DNA of 64,000 nucleotides from Harmothoe impar (lineage: Eukaryota > Annelida > Polychaeta > Phyllodocida > Polynoidae): contig OX381707.1 in assembly GCA_947462335.1 (NCBI GenBank), positions 12,673,555-12,737,554 on the forward strand, written 5' to 3'. How positions within the stretch are numbered: position 1 is the stretch's first letter; every line of letters starts with the position of its first letter. A program made the position numbers and the translations under genes. Under the pieces are notes generated by a model. The model ran no database searches. It was given only the letters and a program-made list of their open reading frames with translations, and had not been told where the DNA came from. This document shows positions 24,948 to 38,600 of the stretch, in pieces.

Positions 24948-27900
24948 ATGAATGGTGTTAAACAAAAGCCTCTGGGAACCTTGTTTGATTACTGCTGTCC
25001 ATGTAACTGTTTACTTCATAGTTTGGGATATCCTCTAGGCGTGAACATGGCTTGCTCTCCTCCCTTTGGCCTGGCCCCGGACCGCGAGACACCGAAATGG
25101 CTGAAAAAGGGTCATCGTTTGGTTATTTAAGGACATCTTACTGGCACTGCCTCACTGGTAATATTTTCACCATCTGTTTATGAATGGTGTTAAACAAAAG
25201 CCTCTGGGAACCTTGTTTGATTACTGCTGTCCATCTAACTGTTTACTTCATAGTTTGGGATATCCTCTAGGCGTGAACATGTCTTGCTCTCCTCCCTTGG
25301 GCCTGGCCCCGGACCGCGAGACACCGAAATGGCTGAAAAAGGGTCATCGCTTGGTTATTTAAGGACATCTTACTGGCACTGCCTTACTGGTAATATTTTC
25401 ACCATCTGTTTATGAATGGTGTTAACCAAAAGCCTCTGGGAACCTTGTTTGATTACTGCTGTCCATGTAACTGTTTACTTCATAGTTTGGGATATCCTCT
25501 AGGCGTGAACATGGCTCGCTCTCCTCCCTTCGGCCTGGCCCGGGACTGCGAGACAACGAAATGGCTGAAAAAGGGTTATCGCTTGGTTATTTAAGGACAT
25601 CTTACTGGCACTGCCTCACTGGTAATATTTTCACCATCTCTTTATGAATGGTGTTAAACAAAAGCCTCTGGGAACCTTGTTTGATTACTGCTGTCCATGT
25701 AACTGTTTACTTCAAAGTTTGGGATATCCTCTAGGCGTGAACATGGCTTGCTCTCCTCCCTGCGGCCTGGCCCTAAACCGGGAGACACCAAAATGGCTGA
25801 AAAAGGTCATAGCTTGGTTATTTAAGGACATCTTACTGGCACTGCCTCACTGGTAATATTTTCACCATCTCTTTATGAATGGTGTTAAACAAAAGCCTCT
25901 GGGAACCTTGTTTGATTACTGCTGTCCATGTAACTGTTTACTTCATAGTTTGGGATATCCTCTAGGCGTGAACATGGCTCGCTCTCCTCCCTTCGGCCTG
26001 GCCCCGGACGGCGAGACACCGAAAACGCTGAAAAAGGGTCATCGCTTGGTTATTTAAGGACATCTTACTGGCACTGCCTCACTGGTAATATTTTCACCAT
26101 CTGTTTATGAATAGTGTTAAACAAAAGCCTCTGGGAACCTTGTTTGATTACTGCTGTCCATGTAACTGTTTACTTCATAGTTTGGGATATCCTCTAGGCG
26201 TGAACATGGCTCGCTCTCCTCCCTTCGGCCTGGCCCCGACCGCGAGACACCGAAATGGCTGAAAAAGGGTCATCGCTTGGTTATTTAAGGACATCTTACT
26301 GGCACTGCCTCACTGGTAATATTTTCTCCATCTGTTTATGAATGGTGTTAAACAAAAGCCTCTGGGAACCTTGTTTGATTACTGCTGTCCATGTAACTGT
26401 TTACTTCATAGTTTGGGATATCCTCTAGGCGTGAACATGGCTCGCTCTCCTCCCTTCGGCCTGGCCCCGGACTGCGAGACACCGAAATGGCTGAAAAAGG
26501 GTCATCGCTTGGTTATTGAAGGACATCTGACTGGCACTGCCTCACTGGTAATATTTTCACCATCTGTTTATGAATGGTGTTAACCAAAAGCCTCTGGGAA
26601 CCTTGTTTGATTACTGCTGTCCATGTAACTGTTTACTTCATAGTTTGGGATATCCTCTAGGCGTGAACATGGCTCGCTCTCCTCCCATGGGCCTGGCCCC
26701 GGACCGCGAGACACCGAAATGGCTGAAAAAGGGTCTTCGCTTGGTTATTTAAGGACATCTTACTGGCACTGCCTCACTGGTAATATGTTCACCATCTGTT
26801 TATGAATGGTGTTAAACAAAAGCCTCTGGGAACCTTGTTTGATTACTGCTGTCCATGTAACTGTTTACTTCATAGTTTGGGATATCCTCTAGGCGTGAAC
26901 ATGGCTTGCTCTCCTCCCTTTGGCCTGGCCCCGGACCGCGAGACACCGAAATGGCTGAAAAAGGGTCATCGTTTGGTTATTTAAGGACATCTTACTGGCA
27001 CTGCCTCACTGGTAATATTTTCACCATCTGTTTATGAATGGTGTTAAACAAAAGCCTCTGGGAACCTTGTTTGATTACTGCTGTCCATGTAACTGTTTAC
27101 TTCATAGTTTGGGATATCCTCTAGGCGTGAACATGTCTTGCTCTCCTCCCTTGGGCCTGGCCCCGGACCGCGAGACACCGAAATGGCTGAAAAAGGGTCA
27201 TCGCTTGGTTATTTAAGGACATCTTACTGGCACTGCCTTACTGGTAATATTTTCACCATCTGTTTATGAATGGTGTTAACCAAAAGCCTCTGGGAACCTT
27301 GTTTGATTACTGCTGTCCATGTAACTGTTTACTTCATAGTTTGGGATATCCTCTAGGCGTGAACATGGCTCGCTCTCCTCCCTTCGGCCTGGCCCGGGAC
27401 TGCGAGACAACGAAATGGCTGAAAAAGGGTTATCGCTTGGTTATTTAAGGACATCTTACTGGCACTGCCTCACTGGTAATATTTTCACCATCTCTTTATG
27501 AATGGTGTTAAACAAAAGCCTCTGGGAACCTTGTTTGATTACTGCTGTCCATGTAACTGTTTACTTCAAAGTTTGGGATATCCTCTAGGCGTGAACATGG
27601 CTTGCTCTCCTCCCTGCGGCCTGGCCCTAAACCGGGAGACACCAAAATGGCTGAAAAAGGTCATAGCTTGGTTATTTAAGGACATCTTACTGGCACTGCC
27701 TCACTGGTAATATTTTCACCATCTCTTTATGAATGGTGTTAAACAAAAGCCTCTGGGAACCTTGTTTGATTACTGCTGTCCATGTAACTGTTTACTTCAT
27801 AGTTTGGGATATCCTCTAGGCGTGAACATGGCTCGCTCTCCTCCCTTCGGCCTGGCCCCGGACGGCGAGACACCGAAAACGCTGAAAAAGGGTCATCGCT

Positions 27901-28655
27901 TGGTTATTTAAGGACATCTTACTGGCACTGCCTCACTGGTAATATTTTCACCATCTGTTTATGAATAGTGTTAAACAAAAGCCTCTGGGAACCTTGTTTG
28001 ATTACTGCTGTCCATGTAACTGTTTACTTCATAGTTTGGGATATCCTCTAGGCGTGAACATGGCTCGCTCTCCTCCCTTCGGCCTGGCCCCGACCGCGAG
28101 ACACCGAAATGGCTGAAAAAGGGTCATCGCTTGGTTATTTAAGGACATCTTACTGGCACTGCCTCACTGGTAATATTTTCACCATCTGTTTATGAATGGT
28201 GTTAAACAAAAGCCTCTGGGAACCTTGTTTGATTACTGCTGTCCATGTAACTGTTTACTTCATAGTTTGGGATATCCTCTAGGCGTGAACATGGCTCGCT
28301 CTCCTCCCTTCGGCCTGGCCCCGGACTGCGAGACACCGAAATGGCTGAAAAAGGGTCATCGCTTGGTTATTGAAGGACATCTGACTGGCACTGCCTCACT
28401 GGTAATATTTTCACCATCTGTTTATGAATGGTGTTAACCAAAAGCCTCTGGGAACCTTGTTTGATTACTGCTGTCCATGTAACTGTTTACTTCATAGTTT
28501 GGGATATCCTCTAGGCGTGAACATGGCTCGCTCTCCTCCCATGGGCCTGGCCCCGGACCGCGAGACACCGAAATGGCTGAAAAAGGGTCTTCGCTTGATT
28601 ATTTAAGGACATCTTACTGGCACTGCCTCACTGGTAATATTTTCACCATCTGTTT
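24948..28655 (+). repeat. 8-monomer higher-order repeat, two copies (1854 bp)
   Basis: Copies 24948-26801 and 26802-28655 share, in order, CCTTTGGCC with CATCGTTTGG; ACATGTCTTGC; GGCCCGGGACTGCG; TTCAAAGTT with AAAAAGGTCATAGCTTGG (one-base deletion); GACGGCGAG; GAATAGTG with GGCCCCGACCGC (one-base deletion); GGACTGCG with TTGAAGG; CCCATGGGCC with GGTCTTCGC. Two deletions per copy give 1854 = 8 x 232 - 2. Confidence 0.93.
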
Positions 28656-31600
28656 ATGAATGGTGTTAACCAAAAGCCTCTGGGAACCTTGTTTGATTAC
28701 TGCTGTCCATGTAACTGTTTACTTCATAGTTTGGGATATCCTCTAGGCTTGAACATGGCTTGCTCTCCTCCCTTCGGCCTGGCCCCGGACCGCGAGACAC
28801 GGAAATGGCTGGAAATGGGTCATCGCTTGGTTATTTAAGGACATCTTACTTGCACTGCCTCACTGGTAATATTTTCACCATCTCTTTATGAATGGTGTTA
28901 AACAAAAGCCTCTGGGAACCTTGTTTGATTACTGCTGTCCCTGTAACTGTTTACTTCATAGTTTGGGATATCCTCTAGGCGTGAACATGGCTCGCTCTCC
29001 TCCCTTCGGCCTGGCCCCGGACCGCGAGACACCGAAATGGCTGAAAAAGGGTCATCGCTTGGTTATTTAAGGACATCTTACTGGCACTGCCTCACTGGTA
29101 ATATTTTCACCATCTCTTTATGAATGGTGTTAAACAAAAGCCTCTGGGAACCTTGTTTGATTACTGCTGTCCATGTAACTGTTTACTTCATAGTTTGGGA
29201 TATCCTCTAGGCATGAACATGGCTCGCTCTCCTCCCTTCGGCAGGGCCCCGTACCGCGAGACACCGAAATGGCTGAAAAAGGGTCATCGCTTGGTTATTT
29301 AAGGACATCTTACTGGCACTGCCTCACTGGTAATATTTTCACCATCTCTTCATGAATGGTGTTAAACAAAAGCCTCTGGGAACCTTGTTTGATTACTGCT
29401 GTCCATGTAACTGTTTACTTCATAGTTTGGGATATCCTCTAGGCGTGAACATGGCTCGCTCTCCTCCCTTCGGCCTGGCCCCGGACCGCGAGACACCATA
29501 ATGGCTGAAAAAGGGTCATCGCTTGGTTATTTAAGGACATCTTACTGGCACTGCCTCACTGGTAACATTTTCACCATCTGTTTATGAATGGTGTTAACCA
29601 AAAGCCTCTGGGAACCTTGTTTGATTACTGCTGTCCATGTAACTGTTTACTTCATAGTTTGGGATATCCTCTAGGCTTGAACATGGCTTGCTCCACTCCC
29701 TTCGGCCTGGCCCCGGACCGCGAGACACCGAAATGGCTGAAAAAGGGTCATCGCTTGGTTATTTAAGGACATCTTACTTGCACTGCCTCACTGGTAATAT
29801 TTTCACCATCTCTTTATGAATGGTGTTAAACAAAAGCCTCTGAGAACCTTGTTTGATTACTGCTGTCCATGTAACTGTTTACTTCATAGTTTGGGATATC
29901 CTCTAGGCGTGAACATGGCTCGCTCTCCTCCCTTCGGCCTGGCCCCGACCGCGAGACACCGAAATGGCTGAAAAAGGGTCATCGCTTGGTTATTTAAGGA
30001 CATCTTACTGGCACTGCCTCACTGGTAATATTTTCACCATCTGTTTATGAATGGTGTTAAACAAAAGCCTCTGGGAACCTTGTTTGATTACTGCTGTCCA
30101 TGTAACTGTTTACTTCATAGTTTGGGATATCCTCTAGGCGTGAACATGGCTCGCTCTCCTCCCTTCGGCCTGGCCCCGGACCGCGAGACACCGAAATGGC
30201 TGAAAAAGGGTCATCGCTTGGTTATTGAAGGACATCTGACTGGCACTGCCTCACTGGTAATATTTTCACCATCTGTTTATGAATGGTGTTAACCAAAAGC
30301 CTCTGGGAACCTTGTTTGATTACTGCTGTCCATGTAACTGTTTACTTCATAGTTTGGGATATCCTCTAGGCGTGAACATGGCTCGCTCTCCTCCCATGGG
30401 CCTGGCCCCGGACCGCGAGACACCGAAATGGCTGAAAAAGGGTCTTCGCTTGATTATTTAAGGACATCTTACTGGCACTGCCTCACTGGTAATATTTTCA
30501 CCATCTGTTTATGAATGGTGTTAAACAAAAGCCTCTGGGAACCTTGTTTGATTACTGCTGTCCATGTAACTGTTTACTTCATAGTTTGGGATATCCTCTA
30601 GGTGTGAACATGGCTCGCTCTCCTCCCTTCGGCCTGGCCCCGGACCGCGAGACACCATAATGGCTGAAAAAGGGTCATCGCTTGGTTATTTAAGGACATC
30701 TTACTGGCACTGCCTCACTGGTAATATTTTCACCATCTGTTTATGAATGGTGTTAACCAAAAGCCTCTGGGAACCTTGTTTGATTACTGCTGTCCATGTA
30801 ACTGTTTACTTCATAGTTTGGGATATCCTCTAGGCTTGAACATGGCTTGCTCTCCTCCCTTCGGCCTGGCCCCGGACCGCGAGACACGGAAATGGCTGGA
30901 AATGGGTCATCGCTTGGTTATTTAAGGACATCTTACTTGCACTGCCTCACTGGTAATATTTTCACCATCTCTTTATGAATGGTGTTAAACAAAAGCCTCT
31001 GGGAACCTTGTTTGATTACTGCTGTCCCTGTAACTGTTTACTTCATAGTTTGGGATATCCTCTAGGCGTGAACATGGCTCGCTCTCCTCCCTTCGGCCTG
31101 GCCCCGGACCGCGAGACACCGAAATGGATGAAAAAGGGTCATCGCTTGGTTATTTAAGGACATCTTACTGGCACTGCCTCACTGGTAATATTTTCACCAT
31201 CTCTTTATGAATGGTGTTAAACAAAAGCCTCTGGGAACCTTGTTTGATTACTGCTGTCCATGTAACTGTTTACTTCATAGTTTGGGATATCCTCTAGGCA
31301 TGAACATGGCTCGCTCTCCTCCCTTCGGCAGGGCCCCGGACCGCGAGACACCGAAATGGCTGAAAAAGGGTCATCGCTTGGTTATTTAAGGACATCTTAC
31401 TGGCACTGCCTCACTGGTAATATTTTCACCATCTCTTCATGAATGGTGTTAAACAAAAGCCTCTGGGAACCTTGTTTGATTACTGCTGTCCATGTAACTG
31501 TTTACTTCATAGTTTAGGATATCCTCTAGGCGTGAAGATGGCTCGCTCTCCTCCCTTCGGCCTGGCCCCGGACCGCGAGACACCATAATGGCTGAAAAAG

Positions 31601-32133
31601 GGTCATCGCTTGGTTATTTAAGGACATCTTACTGGCACTGCCTCACTGGTAACATTTTCACCATCTGTTTATGAATGGTGTTAACCAAAAGCCTCTGGGA
31701 ACCTTGTTTGATTACTGCTGTCCATGTAACTGTTTACTTCATAGTTTGGGATATCCTCTAGGCTTGAACATGGCTTGCTCCACTCCCTTCGGCCTGGCCC
31801 CGGACCGCGAGACACCGAAATGGCTGAAAAAGGGTCATCGCTTGGTTATTTAAGGACATCTTACTTGCACTGCCTCACTGGTAATATTTTCACCATCTCT
31901 TTATGAATGGTGTTAAACAAAAGCCTCTGGGAACCTTGTTTGATTACTGCTGTCCATGTAACTGTTTACTTCATAGTTTGGGATATCCTCTAGGCTTGAA
32001 CATGGCTCGCTCTCCTCCCTTCGGCCTATCCCCGACCGCGAGACACCGAAATGGCTGAAAAAGGGTCATCGCTTGGTTATTTAAGGACATCTTACTTGCA
32101 CTGCCTCACTGGTAATATTTTCACCATCTGTTT
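28656..32133 (+). repeat. 9-monomer higher-order repeat (2087 bp), second copy partial
   Basis: Monomers from 28656 (ACACGGAAATGG with GGAAATGGG; CTGTCCCTGTAAC; GGCAGGGCCCCG; TTCATGAATGG with CACCATAATGG; GGTAACATTTT then GCTCCACTCCC; GGCCCCGACC or CTATCCCCGACC) recur from 30743, 2087 bp later, through six of nine monomers. CACCATAATGG puts an in-frame TAA in the 60-codon frame, and CCCCGACC is a one-base deletion. Confidence 0.9.
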
Positions 32134-32597
32134 ATGAATGGTGTTAAACAAAAGCCTCTGGGAACCTTGTTTGATTACTGCTGTCCATGTAACTGTTTAC
32201 TTCATAGTTTGGGATATCCTCTAGGCATGAACATGGCTCGCTCTCCTCCCTTCGGCCTGGCCCCGGACCGTGAGACACCGAAATGGCTGAAAAATGGTCA
32301 TCGCTTAGTTATTTAATGACATCTTACTGGCACTGCCTCACTGGTAATATTTTCACCATCTGTTTATGAATGGTGTTAAACAAAAGCCTCTGGGAACCTT
32401 GTTTGATTACTGCTGTCCATGTAACTGTTTACTTCATAGTTTGGGATATCCTCTAGGCTTGAACATGGCTCGCTCTCCTCCCTTCGGGCTGGCCCCGGAC
32501 CGTGAGACACCGAAATGGCTGAAAAAGGGTCATCGCTTGGTTATTGAAGGACATCTGACTGGCACTGCCTCACTGGTAATATTTTCACCATCTGTTT

Positions 32598-33989
32598 ATG
32601 AATGGTGTTAACCAAAAGCCTCTGGGAACCTTGTTTGATTACTGCTGTCCATGTAACTGTTTACTTCATAGTTTGGGATATCCTCTAGGCGTGAACATGG
32701 CTCGCTCTCCTCCCATCGGCCTGGCCCCGGACCGCGAGACACCGAAATGGCTGAAAAAGGGTCATCGCTTGATTATTTAAGGACATCTTACTGGCACTGC
32801 CTCACTGGTAATATTTTCACCATCTCTTTATGAATGGTGTTAAACAAAAGCCTCTGGGAACCTTGTTTGATTACTGCTGTCCATGTAACTGTTTACTTCA
32901 TAGTTTGGGATATCCTCTAGGCGTGAACATGGCTCGCTCTCCTCCCTTCGGCCTGGCCCCGGACCGCGAGACACCATAATGGCTGAAAAAGGGTCATCGC
33001 TTGGTTATTTAAGGACATTTTACTGGCACTGCCTCACTGGTAATGTTTTCACCATCTGTTTATGAATGGTGTTAACCAAAAGCCTCTGGGAACCTTGTTT
33101 GATTACTGCTGTCCATGTAACTGTTTACTTCATAGTTTGGGATATCCTCTAGGCTTGAACATGGCTTGCTCTCCCCTCTTCGGCCTGGCCCCGGACCGTG
33201 AGACACCGAAATGGCTGAAAAAGGGTCATCGCTTGGTTATTGAAGGACATCTGACTGGCACTGCCTCACTGGTAATATTTTCACCATCTGTTTATGAATG
33301 GTGTTAACCAAAAGCCTCTGGGAACCTTGTTTGATTACTGCTGTCCATGTAACTGTTTACTTCATAGTTTGGGATATCCTCTAGGCGTGAACATGGCTCG
33401 CTCTCCTCCCATCGGCCTGGCCCCGGACCGCGAGACACCGAAATGGCTGAAAAAGGGTCATCGCTTGATTATTTAAGGACATCTTACTGGCACTGCCTCA
33501 CTGGTAATATTTTCACCATCTCTTTATGAATGGTGTTAAACAAAAGCCTCTGGGAACCTTGTTTGATTACTGCTGTCCATGTAACTGTTTACTTCATAGT
33601 TTGGGATATCCTCTAGGCGTGAACATGGCTCGCTCTCCTCCCTTCGGCCTGGCCCCGGACCGCGAGACACCATAATGGCTGAAAAAGGGTCATCGCTTGG
33701 TTATTTAAGGACATTTTACTGGCACTGCCTCACTGGTAATGTTTTCACCATCTGTTTATGAATGGTGTTAACCAAAAGCCTCTGGGAACCTTGTTTGATT
33801 ACTGCTGTCCATGTAACTGTTTACTTCATAGTTTGGGATATCCTCTAGGCTTGAACATGGCTTGCTCTCCCCTCTTCGGCCTGGCCCCGGACCGCGAGAC
33901 ACCGAAATGGCTGAAAAAGGGTCATCGCTTGGTTATTTAAGGACATCTTACTTGCACTGCCTCACTGGTAATATTTTCACCATCTGTTT
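32598..33989 (+). repeat. 3-monomer higher-order repeat (696 bp)
   Basis: The order CCCATCGGCC with TTGATTATTTAAGG; CACCATAATGG with ACATTTTACTGG and GGTAATGTTTT; GGCTTGAAC with CTCCCCTCTTCGG is present at 32598-33293 and 33294-33989. The third monomer of copy 1 (33062) ends with GGACCGTGAG and TTGAAGGACATCTGAC, like the monomer at 32366. The third monomer of copy 2 ends in the usual way. Confidence 0.9.
33180..33199 (+). other. Unequal crossing-over junction inside a monomer (3-mer HOR)
   Basis: The monomer at 33062 matches the one at 33758 up to CTCCCCTCTTCGG, then switches to the variants of the monomer at 32366 (GGACCGTGAG, TTGAAGG, ATCTGAC). The switch lies within about 20 bp, between the CTCTT variant and the T at 33199. 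This fits the exchange that produced the 696-bp duplication. Confidence 0.75.
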
Positions 33990-35611
33990 ATGAATGGTGT
34001 TAAACAAAAGCCTCTGGGAACCTTGTTTGATTACTGCTGTCCCTGTACCTGTTTACTTCATAGTTTGGGATATCCTCTAGGCGTGAACATGGCTTGCTCT
34101 CCTCCCTTGGGCCTGGCCCCGGACCGCGAGACACCAAAATGGCTGAAAAAGGGTCATCGCTTGGTTATTTAAGGACATCTTACTGGCACTGCCTCACTGG
34201 TAATATTTTCACCATCTGTTTATGAATGGTGTTAACCAAAAGCCTCTGGGAACCTTGTTTGATTACTGCTGTCCATGTAACTGTTTACTTCATAGTTTGG
34301 GATATCCTCTAGGCGTGAACATGGCTCGCTCTCCTCCCTTCGGCCTGGCCCGGGACTGCGAGACACCGAAATGGCTGAAAAAGGGTCATCGCTTGGTTAT
34401 TTAAGGACATCTTACTGGCACTGCCTCACTGGTAATATTTTCACCATCTCTTTATGAATGGTGTTAAACAAAAGCCTCTGGGAACCTTGTTTGATTACTG
34501 CTGTCCATGTAACTGTTTACTTCAAAGTTTGGGATATCCTCTAGGCGTGAACATGGCTTGCTCTCCTCCCTGCGGCCTGGCCCTAAACCGCGAGACACCA
34601 AAATGGCTGAAAAAGGGTCATTGCTTGGTTATTTAAGGACATCTTACTGGCACTGCCTCACTGGTAATATTTTCACCATCTCTTGATGAATGGTGTTAAA
34701 CAAAAGCCTCTGGGAACCTTGTTTGATTACTGCTGTCCATGTAACTGTTTACTTCATAGTTTGGGATATCCTCTAGGCGTGAACTCGGCTCGCTCTTCTC
34801 CCTTCGGCCTGGCCCCGGACCGCGAGACACCGAAAACGCTGAAAAAGGGTCATCGCTTGGTTATTAAAGGACATCTTACTGGCACTGCCTCACTGGTAAT
34901 ATTTTCACCATCTGTTTATGAATGGTGTTAAACAAAAGCCTCTGGGAACCTTGTTTGATTAATGCTGTCCATGTAACTGTTTACTTCATAGTTTGGGATA
35001 TCCTCTAGGCGTGAACATGGCTCGCTCTCCTCCCTTGGCCTGGCCCCGGACCGCGAGACACCGAAATGGCTGAAAAAGGGTCATCGATTGGTTATTTAAG
35101 GACATCTTACTTGCACTGCCTCACTGGTAATATTTTCACCATCTCTTTATGAATGGTGTTAAACAAAAGCCTCTGGGAACCTTGTTTGATTACTGCTGTC
35201 CCTGTAACTGTTTACTTCATAGTTTGGGATATCCTCTAGGCATGAACATGGCTCACTCTCCTCCCTTCGGCCTGGCCCCGGACCGCAAGACACCGAAATG
35301 GCTGAAAAAGGGTCATCGCTTGGTTATTTAAGGACATCTTACTGGCACTGCCTCACTGGTAATATTTTCCCCATCTGTATATGTTGGTGTTAAACAAAAG
35401 CCTCTGGGAACCTTGTTTGATTACTGCTGTCCATGTAACTGTTTACTTCATAGTTTGGGATATCCTCTAGGCGTGAACATGGCTTGCTCTCCTCCCTTCG
35501 GCCTGGCCCCGGACCGCGAGACACCGAAATGGCTGAAAAAGGGTCATCGCTTGGTTATTTAAGGACATCTTACTTGCACTGCCTCACTGGTAATATTTTC
35601 ACCATCTGTTT
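33990..35611 (+). repeat. Mixed satellite segment
   Basis: Seven monomers with no clear internal higher-order period. Notable variants are TGTACCTG (33990), TTCAAAGTT with CCCTAAACCGC (34454), GAACTCGGCTCGC with AAAACGCTG and TTAAAGG (34686), CTCCCTTGGCC one-base deletion (34918, 231 bp), GACCGCAAGAC (35149), and TATATGTTGG (35381, 231 bp). The TTCAAAGTT / AAAACGCTG succession also occurs in the 9-mer, in the 8-mer and right of the insertion. Confidence 0.8.
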
Positions 35612-38600
35612 ATGAATGGTGTTAAACAAAAGCCTCTGGGAACCTTGTTTGATTACTCCTGTCCATGTAACTGTTTACTTCATAGTTTGGGATATCCTCT
35701 AGGCGTGAACATAGCTTGCTCTCCTCCCTTCGGCCTGGCCCCGGACCGCGAGACACCGAAATGGCTGAAAAAGGGTCATCGCTTGGTTATTTAAGGACAT
35801 CTTACTGGCACTGCCTCACTGGTAATATTTTCACCATCTGTTTATGAATGGTGTTAACCAAAAGCCTCTGGGAACCTTGTTTGATTGCTGCTGTCCATGT
35901 AACTGTTTACTTCATAGTTTGGGATATCCTCTAGGCGTGAACATGGCTCGCTCTTCCCCTTGGGCCTGGCCCTGACCGCGAGACACCAAAATGGCTGAAA
36001 AAGGGTCATCGCTTGGTTATTTAAGGACATCTTCCTGGCACTGCCTCACTAGTAATATTTTCACCATCTGTTTATGAATGGTGTTAAACAAAAGCCTCTG
36101 GGAACCTTGTTTGATTACTGCTGTCCATGTAACTGTTTACTTCATAGTTTGGGATATCCTCTAGGCGTGAACATGGCTCACTCTCCTCCCTTCGGCCTGG
36201 CCCCGGACCGCGAGACACCGAAAACGCTGAAAAAGGGTCATCGCTTGGTTATTAAAGGACATCTTACTGGCACTGCCTCACTGGTAATATTTTCACCATC
36301 TGTTTATGAATGGTGTTAAACAAAAGCCTCTGGGAACCTTGTTTGATTACTGCTGTCCATGTAACTGTTTACTTCATAGTTTGGGATATCCTCTAGGCGT
36401 GAACATGGCTCGCTCTCCTCCCTTCGGCCTGGCCCCGGACCACGAGACACAGAAATGGCTGAAAAAGGGTCATCGCTTGGTTATTTAAGGACATCTTACT
36501 GGCACTGCCTCACTGGTAATATTTTCACCATCTGTTTATGAATGGTGTCAAACAAAAGCCTCTGGGAACCTTGTTTGATTACTGCTGTCCATGTAACTGT
36601 TTACTTCATACTTTGGGATATCCTCTAGGCGTGAACATGGCTTGCTCTCCTCCCTTCAGCCTGGCCCCGGACCGCGAGACACCAAAATGGCTGAAAAAGG
36701 GTCATCGCTTGGTTATTTAAGGACATCTTACTGGCACTGCCTCACTGGTAATATTTTCTACATCTGTTTATGAATGGTGTCAAACAAAAGCCTCTGGGAA
36801 CCTTGTTTGATTACTGCTGTCCATGTAACTGTTTACTTCATACTTTGGGATATCCTCTAGGCGTGAACATGGCTTGCTCTCCTCCCTTCGGCCTGGCCCC
36901 GGACCGCGAGACACCGAAATGGCTGAAAAAGGGTCATCGCTTGGTTATTTAAGGACATCTTACTGGCACTGCCTCACTGGTAATATTTTCACCATCTGTT
37001 TATGTATGGTGTTAAACAAAAGCCTCTGGGAACCTTGTTTGATTACTGCTGTCCATGTAACTGTTTACTTCATAGTTTGGGATATCCTCTAGGGGTGAAC
37101 ATGGCACGCTCTCCTCCCTTCGGCCTGGCCCCGGACCGTGAGACACCGAAATGGCTGAAAAAGGGTCATCGCTTGGTTATTTAAGGACATCTTACTGGTA
37201 CTGCCTCAGTGGTAATATTTTCACCATCTCTTTATGAATGGTGTTAACCAAAAGCCTCTGGGAACCTTGTTTGATTACTGCTGTCCATGTAACTGTTTAC
37301 TTCATAGTTTGGGATATCCTCTAGGCGTGAACATGGCTCGCTCTCCTCCCTTTGGCCTGGCCCCGGACCGCGAGACACCGAAATGGCTGAAAAAGGGTCA
37401 TCGCTTGGTTATTTAAGGACATCTTACTGGTACTGCCTCAGTAGTAATATTTTCACCATCTGTTTATGAATGGTGTTAAACAAAAGCCTCTGGGAACCTT
37501 GTTTGATTACTGCTGTCCATGTAACTGTTTACTTCATAGTTCGGGATATCCTCTAGGCGTGAACATGGCTCCCTCTCCTCCCTTCGGCCTGGCCCCTGAC
37601 CGCGAGACACCAAAATGGCTGAAAAAGGGTCATCGCTTGGTTATTTAAGGACATCTAACTGGCACTGCCTCACTGGTAATATTTTCACCATCTGTTTATG
37701 AATGGTGTAAAACAAAAGCCTCTGGAAACCTTGTTTGATTACTGCTGTCCATGTAACTGTTTACTTCATAGTTTGGGATATCCTCTAGGCGTGAACATGG
37801 CTCGCTCTTCCCCTTGGGCCTGGCCCTGACCGCGAGACACCAAAATGGCTGAAAAAGGGTCATCGCTTGGTTATTTAAGGACATCTTCCTGGCACTGCCT
37901 CACTAGTAATATTTTCACCATCTGTTTATGAATGGTGTTAAACAAAAGCCTCTGGGAACCTTGTTTGATTACTGCTGTCCATGTAACTGTTTACTTCATA
38001 GTTTGGGATATCCTCTAGGCGTGAACATGGCTCGCTCTCCTCCCTTCGGCCTGGCCCCGGACCGCGAGACACCGAAAACGCTGAAAAAGGGTCATCGCTT
38101 GGTTATTAAAGGACATCTTACTGGCACTGCCTCACTGGTAATATTTTCACCATCTGTTTATGAATGGTGTTAAACAAAAGCCTCTGGGAACCTTGTTTGA
38201 TTACTGCTGTCCATGTAACTGTTTACTTCATAGTTTGGGATATCCTCTAGGCGTGAACATGGCTCGCTCTCCTCCCTTCGGCCTGGCCCCGGACCACGAG
38301 ACACCGAAATGGCTGAAAAAGGGTCATCGCTTGGTTATTTAAGGACATCTTACTGGCACTGCCTCACTGGTAATATTTTCACCATCTGTTTATGAATGGT
38401 GTCAAACAAAAGCCTCTGGGAACCTTGTTTGATTACTGCTGTCCATGTAACTGTTTACTTCATAGTTTGGGATATCCTCTAGGCGTGAACATAGCTTGCT
38501 CTCCTCCCTTCGGCCTGGCCCCGGACCGCGAGACACCGAAATGGCTGAAAAAGGGTCATCGCTTGGTTATTTAAGGACATCTTACTGGCACTGCCTCACT

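Noticed and set aside
37696..37884. 62-codon minus-strand frames (37696, 40476, 42794)
   Set aside because: They appear only in one HOR monomer type where a 2-bp deletion shifts the shadow frame; identical copies reflect duplication of the monomer, not selection.
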